From the NCBI RefSeq assembly GCF_048773025.1, contig NC_133546.1:83705816-83769815 (forward strand): DNA of 64,000 bases, written 5' to 3'. The position numbers and the translations under genes are program-made. The stretch comes from Camelus bactrianus. Taxonomy: Eukaryota > Chordata > Mammalia > Artiodactyla > Camelidae. This document shows positions 22,673-33,589 of the stretch, one piece after another. Under the pieces are notes generated by a model. It was not told where the DNA came from and searched no databases. It saw nothing but the letters and a program-made list of their open reading frames with translations. Within the stretch, counting starts at the first letter, position 1, and the number at the start of each line of letters is the position of its first letter.

Positions 22673-25010
22673 AGAAGAAGAAAAAATATATATATATATG
22701 TATATTCAGCTAGATTCTTAGTCGTATCACTTACCGTGTAATGGGAATGATTTTTTTCCCTCTGCCACCTTCTTACAGGTTGATGCGTTGGGAGTCTCCC
22801 TGGGCCTCTCCATCACCTCTCAGTGTGGAGACTGTCCACAGTTCCTGCAAGAACTTTGGTGTTCTTGTGGCTTTAGTTACTGTCTCTATGTTGGGATCCA
22901 AATCTGCATCTCTAGTCCCTAAGGCTTTTTTATATTCTTCTAACTACCTGCCAGAAATTTTCAACTGGATGTTTTATAGGCACCTCTTCATGTAAATCTT
23001 TACTCTCCCCTGGGGCTCTTAGCATGACCTACAAACTTTTTGCAATCACTTTGGTGTATTTCTCTCCTGTCGCCTTACTGTTCTACTTAGTTCTCTCCCA
23101 CCCCTTCTGGGCTGGTTTCCTAGCTTCTTAGCATCTCCTTCCTTCAACTTGGCCTGGCTACTCAGACATCAGGTTTCAGAGCCTGATCTCTGGGAAATGT
23201 TTTTGAACTCCTCTTTGACCTCCTTAAGACTGGGTCAAGTGCTTCAATGTACCCTCTGATACCTTTTTCCACCATAGCATTTGTCACTTCATATAGTATT
23301 ATTGTTGCCTGTTTACTAGACATAAACTTCTTATTCACAATTTCCTAACACGTAGTCTGGGGCCTGGCACTTAATAGAGACGTAATAAAAATTGTTTGGA
23401 TAAGTGAGCAGTCTTATGAAGTGTCCCCAGTCTAATTAGCTATAATTAGTCTTCTACATTATTTTTAATGTCTTTGATGTTATTGGCATTTAATAGCACT
23501 AAGGTTCACCCAGTGTTTGGGCATTTTCCTTTCTTTTTTTCTTTTGAGTACAGCACGAATGGGTTTTCATAGTTCAGTGTTCAGAAGAAGCCTCCCCTTT
23601 ACTTTCTCATGGGAGACTCAGCTGAGCTTAACACGCCTGGGTGGTGCACCTGATTAGGATAACAGAACCAGAGCTATTACCCAGCTCTGCTGTGTCTGGC
23701 TTTATTGCCCTATTCAGCTGCTTATACGGCTCTTACGAGAACTTCATTGAGGCTTCTGATTATTTCTTTAACTTACCTGCCCTCAGACTCAGTGGAGGTT
23801 AATTTAACAGTCTCACCCTCTCCCTACACGGTGCTGTTAGCTAATAATATGTTTGGAAAGAGTTCTCTAACCTAACAGCCTCCCCATACCTGTTTAAACT
23901 TTGTTGTTGAGACATTTGTGGAGCTGGCTCTTATTTACGATTTCCTCTTAGTATTTTGCTAATACCATGGTAAGGAATTGGCCCTTGTGTACAGAATGAG
24001 GTACTTTTCTTTTGGTGGTTTCTGACCGGCTGGCAGTATCTGGCCCATAAAAAGCAGCCCTTACCCCCACTCCACACTTCTCTAGCCATTCCTTTCCTGG
24101 TTCTCTTGTTTCCTGAATATGTATTTCCCAGGTGGTCTTTTGGGCCTTGTCTTCTCTTCATCTTCATCTTAAAACAATTGCAAAGATTATTGACAAATTT
24201 TACTTCTTGGTTATCATCTCAGATTGCAGTTGCTTCTTGCATATCCCATAAACCTGAGAGTGAGGCTTAGATAACTCAGGTACCTTATACGTCAACTGAT
24301 TAAGCGAGGCTCTTTCCCCTTCCTTCACTGAAGTTCTGAGTTGCTCCTGTATTTGTAGTTTTTGAAGACTGTCACTATCACTGCCGTCAACTGGGCTCTG
24401 AACCTGGCCAGATCATGCCAGTTCTATTTCCCGTAACACCTCCTGAATCTCTCTATGATGCACACCCTACCACGGTCAGCTCAGGAATGAATTTTCTCTG
24501 ACCTGCTCACCACTCTTCCATCTGGCCTCATCCTCCAATGCCTTGTGAAGGTGCACATTCACAGGGAGCCTCGGGTGCTTGTCTTTCCTAGCTCTGCAAT
24601 GCTAACCACCTGTTGCAAATTGCATAGCCCTTAACATTCCTATCAGTTCTGCCCCTCTTTATCAGGACCTGGCAGTGCCTTTCCATGTGAATTCTCTGAT
24701 TGTAAAACTTAAGCACCAGATGAAGATTTTTTGTAACTTTCTTTCAAAATTGTTCCAAGTTTAAATAGACCCTTGGCTTTCAGCTTTTATCTGCTGTTTA
24801 AAAGCAGTGCAGTGTTTTTTGACAGGGGACCATGGGCTCTTAAATACTGGCGCCCCTCTAGAAAGATCCAAGAATCATTTGGAATTGTTATGACCTTGTT
24901 GACAGTCTTAAGTGAGTAGGCCATGGGACCAAGGTCAAAGTTCACAATAACTTGCATGTGTGTGAGGTGGGAAGTAAATATATGCCTGTGCCAATAGCAT
25001 GAGAAAGTAT
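22673..25010. other. unclassified intergenic DNA with one L2 remnant
   Basis: No gene recognised. The stretch contains pyrimidine-rich parts and an L2 tail (23225-23410). Open frames are below 90 codons and carry no domains. Confidence 0.4.
23225..23410 (+). mobile_element. L2 LINE 3' end fossil
   Basis: ATAGCATTTGTCACTTCATA, GTTTACTAGACATAAACTTC, GTCTGGGGCCTGGCACTTAA and GACGTAATAAAAATTG follow the L2 3' end (…gcacttatcac…ctagactgtgagctcc…gtgcctggcacatagtaggcgctcaataaatg…). Ancient and decayed. Confidence 0.5.
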
Positions 25011-25017
25011 TATGAAC

Positions 25018-25100
25018 AATACGCATGCGCGGGCATAATAAAAGGACAAGTGCATACGCCCGAGGACGCGCTTCACCCGATTGTAATGCAATAAGCTGCT
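25018..25100 (+). promoter_or_regulatory. CpG-bearing promoter-like patch (NRF1-like site plus TATA-like box)
   Basis: In DNA that is otherwise poor in CpG, TACGCATGCGCGGGC (25020-25034) holds an NRF1-type GCATGCGC core. It is followed by CATAATAAAAGG (25035-25046, TATA-like), several more CpGs (CATACGCCCGAGGACGCGC) and then AATAAGCTGCTG about 45 bases on. This order (U3-like promoter, then an AATAAA-like signal) recalls a retroviral LTR, but no LTR borders are visible. Alternative: a chance or unannotated host promoter. Confidence 0.35.
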
Positions 25101-25110
25101 GTTTTGCTCC

Positions 25111-25150
25111 ATGTCAGCTCCTCACGCATTATGTCAGCTCCTTGTGCATT
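25111..25150. repeat. 20-bp tandem duplication
   Basis: ATGTCAGCTCCTCACGCATT (25111-25130) is repeated as ATGTCAGCTCCTTGTGCATT (25131-25150), three differences. It sits just downstream of the promoter-like patch. Confidence 0.75.
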
Positions 25151-25999
25151 TTTTTCCAGTTGGGAATCTCACCTCCTCGCATCCCCTCTCCAGCCTCCCA
25201 CGGCTGACAAACCTAAACCAGTATATTTCATTATTTCTAAGGCTGTAGTTTTGCACATGCTACTTCCCTGTACCCCAAAACTATTTGGATTCCCACTGCT
25301 TTCAGAATGTTTACGTAAGTTCCAGGTAGCCTGGCATTCTGAGTGTATTACATATTGGCTTAGAACTACGTTTCCAACCTCATAACCTGCTATTTTACAC
25401 CATATTCCTGGTATACCTCCTGTCACAGCCAGATATGTGTATCTGAGGCCCGCTGGTCTGGGGTGCCCTGTTCATTCCCTCCCCCACACCCTTCATCCTC
25501 TACGTCATAAACTCTTCAGTTCCAGCTCCATCCTAAGCCTTCTCTGGCATGCCCAGATGAAAATAATACCACACTTATCACCTCTAACACCTAAAACTTT
25601 GTACAATGGAATGATAGTTTTTTTTCTCTGCACTGCTCCTACTCACTGGATGTTCTCACAGCAGGACTTTATATCCCTACAGCATCTAGCACATAATAAG
25701 CACTTGCTATTTTTTTGATGAAAAAATTGTCACTTAATCAGTTGCCACCTGTGATCCACCTGTTTGTAAGTTGAGAGTACTGTGGATTCATTGGTTTAGC
25801 TCCACACTATGAAAGTCTTCTTTGTGGAAAAACTTGTTCATAAAGGTGTAATTTCCCTTAGCTCACCATGATTCTGTTCCTCTAAACTTCTAACTCATTT
25901 TGAAGTTTACAGGTAGGGCATGAGAGTCAAAGTGAGCCTGTGGGCATATATATTTTTACTTGATAAGTGTAGAAATTTACTGGTATATTGAGAAGATGA
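25151..25999. other. intergenic DNA with probable L2 remnant
   Basis: The part 25490-25725 looks like L2; the rest is unclassified. Confidence 0.35.
25490..25725 (+). mobile_element. probable L2 LINE 3' end fossil
   Basis: CACACTTATCACCTCTAACACC, ...GCAGGACTTTATATCCCTAC and AGCATCTAGCACATAATAAGCACTTGC follow the order of the L2 3' end. Weak match. Confidence 0.45.
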
Positions 26000-26130
26000 T
26001 CAGACTAGGACTCAGAATACAGACCTAAATTTGAGTTCTACATTTCCACCTAAGCTTAGATAAGTCATTTAAAATCTCTTGGTCTTAGTTTCCTCTATAA
26101 GGGAAAAGTTGCGTAAGATAGTTTCAGGTA
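26000..26130 (+). mobile_element. MIR SINE fossil
   Basis: GACTCAGAATACAGACCTAAATTTGAGTTC...TAGATAAGTCATTTAAAATC...CTTAGTTTCCTCTATAAGGG follows MIR (…cctgggttcgaatcc…gcaagttacttaacctc…cagtttcctcatctgtaaaatggg…). Confidence 0.55.
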
Positions 26131-26164
26131 TCAGTTTGGAATGAAAAAGCCTATATAAGTGATT

Positions 26165-26320
26165 TTGAATGGGAGGCTGCAAACTTTTTCTTTAAAGGAC
26201 CAGATAATATTTTAGGCCTTGCTAGCCATAGACTGTTGCAGCTCCTCGACTCTGCTATTAGTAGCTTGAAAGTGGCCATAAACAATATGTAAACTAGCGT
26301 TTCAGTATTTTATTTATGAG
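26165..26320 (+). mobile_element. hAT-type MITE fragment
   Basis: GGCTGCAAACTTTTTCTTTAAAGGACCAGATAATATTTTAGGCCTTGC, then CATAGACTGTTGCAGCTCCTCGACTCTGC and GCCATAAACAATATGTAAAC match a common mammalian hAT-Charlie-derived short element whose consensus reads 'ggcaaactttttctgtaaagggccagatagtaaatattttaggc'. The 3' end is missing. I do not assign a subfamily. Confidence 0.6.
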
Positions 26321-26399
26321 AATATTACTATATAGTTTCATTTTTATGAAATTATAAAACAAGAAATACTTATCTGTGCTTGAAAAAAGCTCAAAATTA

Positions 26400-26570
26400 T
26401 GTCTGCCTCTAGGATGGTGGGTGTGGGTGTTGACTGGGTAGGGACATGGGAGACATTTATAGGGTGATAGTAATATTCTCTATCTTGATAGTGGCTTGGA
26501 TCATATAGGCTGAACTCAGGTAATGGTACATTGGAGGTTTGTGCATTTACTGAATATAATTTGCTTTCTC
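26400..26570 (+). mobile_element. possible old L1 3' end
   Basis: TGACTGGGTAGGGACATGGGAG...ATTCTCTATCTTGATAGTGGCTTGGATC...TTTGTGCATTTACTG resembles the 3' UTR of older mammalian L1 families. Low certainty. Confidence 0.4.
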
Positions 26571-26799
26571 AATTTTAGTTAATATGCATGGAGTGTTTAT
26601 GGGTAAAGTGTATGGACATCTGCAACATGGAATGCATTAAAAACAGATGGTGAATAGATATAAGATAAATATAGTAGACTACTCTAGAATCTAGGTGGGT
26701 TTATGGATGTTCATGTACATTTCTTCTAACCTTTCTATGTATTTGCAAATATTCCTAATTAAATGTTGCAGAAAAAATAATAAATGTATATATTGATTT

Positions 26800-27700
26800 T
26801 TTCCTTGGCTGCCTTCTACCAGTCACGGATTCTTTCCTGCAGATAATGATTGCTTGTCAGTTTTTCTACCAGTGCTTTTCCAACACGATTATGTACGTCT
26901 GTCTGTATATGTCTCTATGTGTGTGTGTATATATGGGTCTATGTGGAATATGTAGGAATCATTTTCTTTTCCACTTTTACATGAGTTATTGGAAGAATAT
27001 ATGTTCTTGAACTTATTTTTTCCCACTTAATGTCTTGATTGTGTTTCCTTGTCTCTCTATATATATATTATGCATGTATGTCTCCTTTGAATCATTGCAA
27101 AATATTCCACAGTGTAGGGATATATATCCAAGTTTATATATGTGTATATATATATATGTATTTCTTGGTGATATATATTTAGATTTTTCAATTTTTCTCT
27201 TACAAATTGCTGCAGTGCAATTTGTAAAAGATAAAACCTATTTCTCTAGGGTAGACACTGAGAAATGGAATCACCAGTTTGTAGTATATGTTTATTTGTA
27301 TATTAATATATTTTCCTCCTCTAAAGCTGTACCAGTAGTCCCTCCAGCAGAGATTAAATTACCTGTTTATTTTCAACTTTCTGAGCATTGATTATCACTT
27401 TAAATTTTTTTCTTTGCTAATTTGATAGGATGCTGGTATCTGGTTGGGTTAATTTGCAGTGTCTCTGGTGACTGCAACTGAGCATATTTTTATGCTTACA
27501 CTATTTCCATTTCTTTACAGTCATGTGTTCATCATCTTGCTCTCTTTTGTCTTGTAATTCCTTTATTTTAGAAATTGTACTTGTTTTAAATTAATATTTT
27601 CATTTTTATGGGCTTTTCCTAATCATTTATCCCAAAATATATTGCATAATCTGCCATTCCTCACCATTTCAATTGCCAAATGTGTTACATGCAAAACTGC
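26800..27700 (-). mobile_element. possible ancient L1, decayed
   Basis: In reverse, the order AAATATTCCACAGTGTAGGG, GGTAGACACTGAGAAATGGAATCACC, GTACCAGTAGTCCCTCCAGCAG, AATTTGCAGTGTCTCTGGTGACT and GAGCATATTTTTATG matches the ORF2 3' region of old L1 (…aatattccattgtat…cccagaagtggaattgctgg…caccattttacattcccaccagcaa…tttgcatttctctgatgac…). A TA/TATG repeat lies inside at 27120-27165. Confidence 0.5.
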
Positions 27701-29306
27701 ATTTTATATGGATCCTTTCCTAGACAATGTTCTGTTTTGTCAATTTCTACCTCTGTTCTGTGCTATTATAACACTGTGGTATGTAACCTCTATGTGTTTG
27801 TAAAATAAAATAAATGTGTGAAGATTGTGTGAGTACCGTCCCTCCAATTTTGGCATCTGTGTAGTATTAGCCTTATAAAAACCATTTAGGTAAAATTGCA
27901 GAAAAGGAAAATATGTGTAGAAAAATAATGTATTTCTCGAAAATTGGGAGAATCATCTAAAGGCATTTGGACATGAGAGATAGAGCTCTATTTATTTTTT
28001 CTAAGAACTTCTGATTTGAAAATATTAACCAGCTCTTACTTAGACATTACCAGTAGGTCTTACTGGTTTCTCTTCTCACCGTTGTTTTATATGTTTTTCT
28101 TGTCTCAGATTTTTTAAAATAGAACTTTAAAAAATGAAAAACATAAAATTACATTAAATTTATGGAATTTAGTCCATGAGATTTGTCCTTTTTCTCATGT
28201 TAGACATATAATATATAAGAAAATTTTCTCCCCCAACCAAAAAAACAAAAAAAATTATGCCTCTAGAGGGCAGCATTCCTCATACAAGTATGAAAAATAT
28301 AAAAGAATTCCACTGTCCAAGAAGTTTAAGAGACAAAAGATAAATAAGCTTTTACAAGTTTCTTTCTTGTAAGATGTCTCAGAATCTTTAACATACCATT
28401 GTGCTTTATGAATCATCAATAGGCCACTATTATGGTACACAGTGTTTCTTCAAACTTAATCACAGAAACCTTTCTTCAAGGGCCATATCTAGTGACTACT
28501 ACAGAATGCATTTGGAAACAATCTAGTAGACAAATTCTCTAATTGACAAGTTTCAATTCCTTTTTTTATTCATAGACTTGCTCCTCTGATTTTTAAAATA
28601 GGTCTTTAGACATCCCCCTCTATTCACAGATCATGGCTGAGAATGGAATAAGTATTTACACTCATTTATTTTGGGGAAATCAGAAACATGGAGAACTTAC
28701 GCTTGGCTTGCTCAAAGGACAACAGTGAAAGAAAGAAAAGAAGGCAAAAGAAAAAGCAAGAAAGGAAGAGAGAGTGAGAGAAAGGCTGGTAATATAACTA
28801 GTTGAGAGAGCCCTAGCTTTAAAAACCACAAAGCAGTTGAGGTGTGCATAAAAAACATTTTCATTCTTACCCAAACTCAGAATATTAAATACTTGAACTC
28901 CATTAACCTCTTTCCACAGTCCATGTCAGCTGAAATTAAACTTCCTAATTTAAACATCTGTTGTATGCCTGATGAGATATCTATAGATCTCTATAGATGA
29001 GATGTTCTTAAATTTTAACTTGTGAGAGAGTGCTTAAACAAAATTAATCCCCTCTTTTGTTGTCATTTGGTCTTTCACTGAAATGATGAAATCAGTTTTA
29101 GAATATAGACATGTCCCCACTCCCCAAGTACTTCTGCAGAATACTTGGAGAATAATGGGGGATGAGCCATGACTTCAAATATAATACATGTGTCCAAATG
29201 TTTGATTCCTAAATAGCCTTTATCCATAAACAGTGTTTGAATTTTTTTTCTTTTTAATTTCTTTTCTTTCATGCCTAATAGTCATGTCACAAAGACAATG
29301 CAAGTA
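27701..29306. other. unclassified intergenic DNA
   Basis: AT-rich, no gene recognised. A second CTCF-like core (GCCTCTAGAGGGCAGCA) lies at 28259-28275; it is weaker than the one at 20903. Confidence 0.4.
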
Positions 29307-31510
29307 CAGGCATACCTTGGAAACACTGCAGGCTCAATTCCAGTCTACTACAATGAAGTCAATGTTGCAACAATGCAAGTCACAAGAGTTTTGGGGTTTC
29401 CTAGTACATATAAAGTTATAGTTACAATATATTATAGCCTATTAAATGCACAATAACATTATGTCTAAAAATTATACATACCTTGATCAAAAAATACTTT
29501 ATTGTTAAAAAATGCTAATCACCCACTGAGCTGACACTGAGCTGTAATCTTTCTGCTGGTGGAGGATCTTGCCTCCATGTTGGTGGTGGCTGACTGACCA
29601 GGGCGGTGTTTGCTGGAAGTTGGGGTGGCTGTGGTAATTTCTAAAAATTAAGCAGTGAAGCTTGCTGCATCAATTGGTTCTTCCTTTTACAAGTGTTTTC
29701 CCTCTAATGTGTAATGCTGTTTGATAGCACTCTATCCACAGTAAAACTTCTTTCAAATCTGGACTCAATTCTCTCAAACCCTACTGCCACTTTATCAAGT
29801 TTATGTAATATTCTAAATCCTTTTTGGTCATTTCAACAATCTTCATAACATCTTCACCAAGAGTAGATTTCATCTCAAGAATAACTGTCTTTGTTCATCC
29901 ATAAGGAGCATCTTTTCACTCATTCACATTTTATCCTGAGATTGCAGCTAATTCAGTCACATCTCCATGTTCCAATTCTGATTCTCATTCTCTTGCTATT
30001 TCCACCACATCTGTAGTTCATTCCTCCACTGAAGGTTTGAACTCCCTAAAAAGTCATCCAGGAGGATTGGAATCAATGTCTTTCAAACTCCTGTTAATGT
30101 TGATACTTTGACCTCTTCCCGCAAGTCACAAATGTTCTTAATGGCATCTAGAATGGGGAACCATTTCCAGAAGGTTTTCACTTTACTTGGCACAGATTTA
30201 TCAGAGGAAATTCTACCTATGGCAGCTGTAGCCTTGCAAAATATATCTTAAATAATAAGACTTGAGAGTTGTAGTCACTCTATCCTTGGGCTGCAGAACA
30301 TATGTTTTTTTAGCAGGCACAAAACATTAATCTCCATCAGAGCTTTTGGGTAATCATTTGCATTGCCAATGAGCAAAAATATTTTGAAAGGAATCTTTTT
30401 GTTTTTTTCTGAGGTCTCAACTGTGAGCTTAAAATATTCAATAAGCCATGTTGTCAATAGATGTGTTCTCATCTAGGCTTTGTTGTTCCATTCATAGAAC
30501 ACAGGAGAGCAGACTGAACATAATTCTTCAGGGCCTGATGGTTTTCAGAATGCTGGATAAGTACTGGCTTCAACTTAAAGTCACCAGCAATGTTAGACCC
30601 GAATGGATGTCCTAGATGGCATCTTCCAATATAAGGCTGTTCCATCAACACTGAAAATCTGTCATTTAGTGTGAACCCCAAAATGAATTCTCTTATTGAG
30701 GTCTTGAGGCTGACTTGCTGCACTTTCTCCATCAGCCTTTATTGTTTCTCCTTGTACATTTTTGTTAAGGAGATTATGTCTTTCCTTAAACCTCATCAGC
30801 GAACCTCTGCTAGCTTCAGACTTTTCTTCTGCAGCTTTCTCACCTCTCTCAGAGTTCAAAGAATTAAAGAGAATTAGGGCCTTGCTCTAGATTAGGTTTT
30901 GGATTAAGGGAATGCTGTGGCTTAGATTTTTTATCTAGAACAATATAGCCTTCTCCGTATCAACAATTAGCCTGTTTCACTTTCTTCTTATTTGTGTATT
31001 CACTGGAGTAGCACTGTAAATTTCCTTCAAGAAATTTCCTTTGCTCACAATTTGGCTCATTTGCACAAGAGGCCTAGTTTTCAGTCTATCTCAGTTTCAG
31101 CATGTCTTCCTCACTGCACTTAATTGTTTCTAGCTTTTGATTTAAAGTGAGAAATATGCAACTCTTAATTTCACTCGAACACTGGGACCACTGTAGGGTT
31201 TTTAATTACCCTGATTACAATATTGTTGTGTATTAAGGAATAAGGAGGTCTGAAGAGAGGGAGACAGATGGGGGAATGAACAATTTGTGGAGCAGCCAGA
31301 ACACACAGCATTTACCAATTATGTTTGCCATCTTAAATGGGTGTGGTTTTTGGCACCCCAAAACAATTGTCATAGTAACATCAAGGATTACTGATCACAG
31401 ATTACCACAACAAGTATAATAATAATGAAAAATTTTGAAATATTGCAAGAATTGCTAAAATGTAACACAAAGACATGAAGTGAGTAGATGCTGTGATAGC
31501 GCTGCCACTG
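29307..31510 (-). mobile_element. Tigger1 DNA transposon (TcMar-Tigger), nearly full length
   Basis: Starts after a TA dinucleotide with the terminal CAGGCATACCTTGG and follows the Tigger1 consensus in reverse: GTCACAAGAGTTTTGGGGTTTCC, TATTGTTAAAAAATGCTAATC, CTGCTGGTGGAGGATCTTGC, CTTTGTTGTTCCATTCATAG, through TAACATCAAGGATTACTGATCACAG and AAATATTGCAAGAATTGC. The far end, including the second terminal inverted repeat, is missing near 31510. Human copies are about 2.4 kb, so about 200 bases are lost. The pogo-like transposase runs on the minus strand; remnants include EEKSEASRGSLMRFKERHNL (30750-30840) and RFSVLMEQPYIGRCHLG (30595-30665), with stops and frame changes elsewhere. The family was active in early eutherians and the copy is dead. 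Confidence 0.85.
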
Positions 31511-32452
31511 GCACAGTGAAGTGAGACTAGAAGAAAACAATGAACCAATTTTAACATGAATAATGATCACAATTATCTCTGGTAAAGCAAAATTTAGAAA
31601 CTATTACTTATATAAAAATATTTTAAACAAAAAAAGTAGACAATATTAAGAGACATTTTCAGGAAATACATAGTAAATTTTCATAAGAAGTTTCCTAAGT
31701 CAAAAGAGAAACAACAAACTTATTCACCTGAGATCAGAATTAAATGTCCAACAGACATTTTTAAAAGATTTATAAAGGATCTGGGCTTATTAATCTAGTG
31801 AGCTATAAAATGGTATGGATTCTTGCAAAAAGAAAGAGAGGGAGGGAGAGAGATATGAAAGAAAGAAAGGAAGGATGGAAGGAAGGAAGGATGGGAGGAA
31901 GGAATGATGGAAGGAAGGAAAGAGGGAAGAAACCACATTTAAGTAGAGAGATGGTAAATAAATTATTTCAATTATAGATATTTTATTAGAAAATTATGAG
32001 GAATACTAAAACAGATATTATAGAAAAAGTAGAAGGCCTTCAATTAAGCCACCAAACAACTCTCCATCATATGGAAGACATGTCTAACAGTATCAAAAAT
32101 CAGTAGATTCAAAATATGAGAAATTACTTTTCTTTTAGCTTTAGATAAGCCATGTGATACAAGAGACACTACCAAAGTACAACTTTAGACACATTTTGTT
32201 TGAAAGAACTTCCAAACTTAAGAATAAATGTCAATATATACCTTAAAAAATCAAAATTTTAGCATGGATTATTTTTCATCTTTTACACGGCCAAAGAATT
32301 TCAGCTATATATTAAAATATTAGTCTCTGTCTCAATAGACAGCTCCAGCCATGTTAGGTTAAAAAGCTACACTTATTGGATTTTTAAAAAAAGAAACTGA
32401 TATTCCTCTTATGGCTCTGCTCCACTATATGATATACATAGAGTAGATTTGT
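31511..32452. other. unclassified intergenic DNA with a GGAA microsatellite
   Basis: Only the purine microsatellite at 31825-31925 is recognisable. Confidence 0.45.
31825..31925. repeat. (GGAA)n-rich purine microsatellite
   Basis: Interrupted GAAA, GGAA and GGAT tetranucleotides over about 100 bases on the plus strand. Confidence 0.85.
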
Positions 32453-32580
32453 GAGGCAGCGAGTACAGTTCAGCGATAGAGTGTGTGCCTAGCATGCACA
32501 AGGTCCTGGATTCAATCCCCAGTGCCATCATCAAAAACAAACAAACATACAAATAAACCTAATTACCTCCCCTTCAAAAA
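32453..32580 (+). mobile_element. camelid tRNA-Ala-derived SINE (Vic-1 type)
   Basis: GCGAGTACAGTTCAGCGATAGAG...GTGTGCCTAGCATGCACAAGG...GATTCAATCCCCAGTGCCATC, then an ACAAACAAAC body and CTAATTACCTCCCC. It is the same family as the copy at 13664. Target duplications are not obvious. Confidence 0.85.
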
Positions 32581-32980
32581 ATAGAATGAAAAAATGTTTG
32601 TGCTCAGCATTCTAAAGCTATGAAAAGTAGCATGTATTAAGTTGTTAAAACTGATAAGTATGTACATGAAAATATTAGAATCCTAGCCAGCTTGCAAAAC
32701 TATTGGAAAAATAGAAAACAATACATTTAAGAATCTTGTGTATCTTGCTCAGTTGAGTAGAGGAAGAAGTTCACAAAGATTTACTGTATTATTAACACTG
32801 ATCAAGAAAGTATTTTTTTCAATATTCAATAATCAAAGACAAAAATGGCAGTGCTTATGTTTTTTCACTGGTAGCTCAGTACAGGTAAACAAGCATGGCT
32901 TGAAGTACCAAAGAAAGAAAAATTGTACCTACGACATAGTTACACAGGTACAGACATTTATGTTGAAATTGAAAGTTCTC
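32581..32980. other. unclassified intergenic DNA
   Basis: No signal recognised. A 113-codon open frame starting at 32738 has no known domain and runs into the LTR at 32986, so it is taken as chance. Confidence 0.45.
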
Positions 32981-32985
32981 ATAAT

Positions 32986-33584
32986 TGTGGGAGCCAATGA
33001 TGGGTTTACAAATTGTAACAGATCCCAGCCGCTTATCTCCTTAAAGGAGATGTGCTTAGTAACTGCCTTGAGGTTATAGCAATGACCAAGGCCCCTGGCT
33101 ATAAACGCTGGGCGTGCCTGCTGTTAGTCTTCTATCCCCAAAACAGCCTTGGGCTGGAATGGTAAAAAGCTGTAGACTCAGAGGTGAGAAGGCTGGTTAG
33201 CCAATGACCGGAAAGATCCCCTGAGGGGGGCAACCTAAGACAGGCAAGGCCGCCTGAGTCCAAATTGTTAAACAGCTGATTCTCATACGTTCCGCCCAGA
33301 TAAGCTGAAAGGCTCAACACAAACATGATTCACCAAAGAGTCTTCTGACCTTGAGCCAAACACCAACAATAAACAAAGCCTTTGTGGTCATTGTGATCCG
33401 AACCTATTCTTTCCTAAATTCCTGCATTCCTCCTTTGACTGTACTCAACAAATGTGGGAGATTTGAGAGGCTCCAGGTTCCCAACTCCCTCTCGCTCTCT
33501 TGACTTTTCCACAGTCTTGAGTAATTAATTCCGTCTCGGTGGGACTTCTGCTGGCCAGAACCCACAACTGGTGACGAACCCACA
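32986..33584 (+). mobile_element. solo retroviral LTR with target-site duplication
   Basis: The element starts TGTGGGAGCCAATGATGGG and ends GACGAACCCACA (TG...CA), 599 bases. It is flanked on both sides by ATAAT (32981-32985 and 33585-33589), the 5-base duplication left by integration. Inside, CTATAAACG (near 33098) is TATA-like and CAATAAACAAAGCC (near 33368) fits a polyadenylation signal in the same orientation. No internal retroviral sequence is present on either side, so recombination between two LTRs has probably removed the provirus. The exact family is not recognised. The intact 5-base duplication suggests a moderate rather than very old age. Confidence 0.75.
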
Positions 33585-33589
33585 ATAAT

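Noticed and set aside
31825-31925. GGAA repeat as a possible ETS-type enhancer
   Set aside because: Interrupted and common in mammalian genomes; no supporting context.
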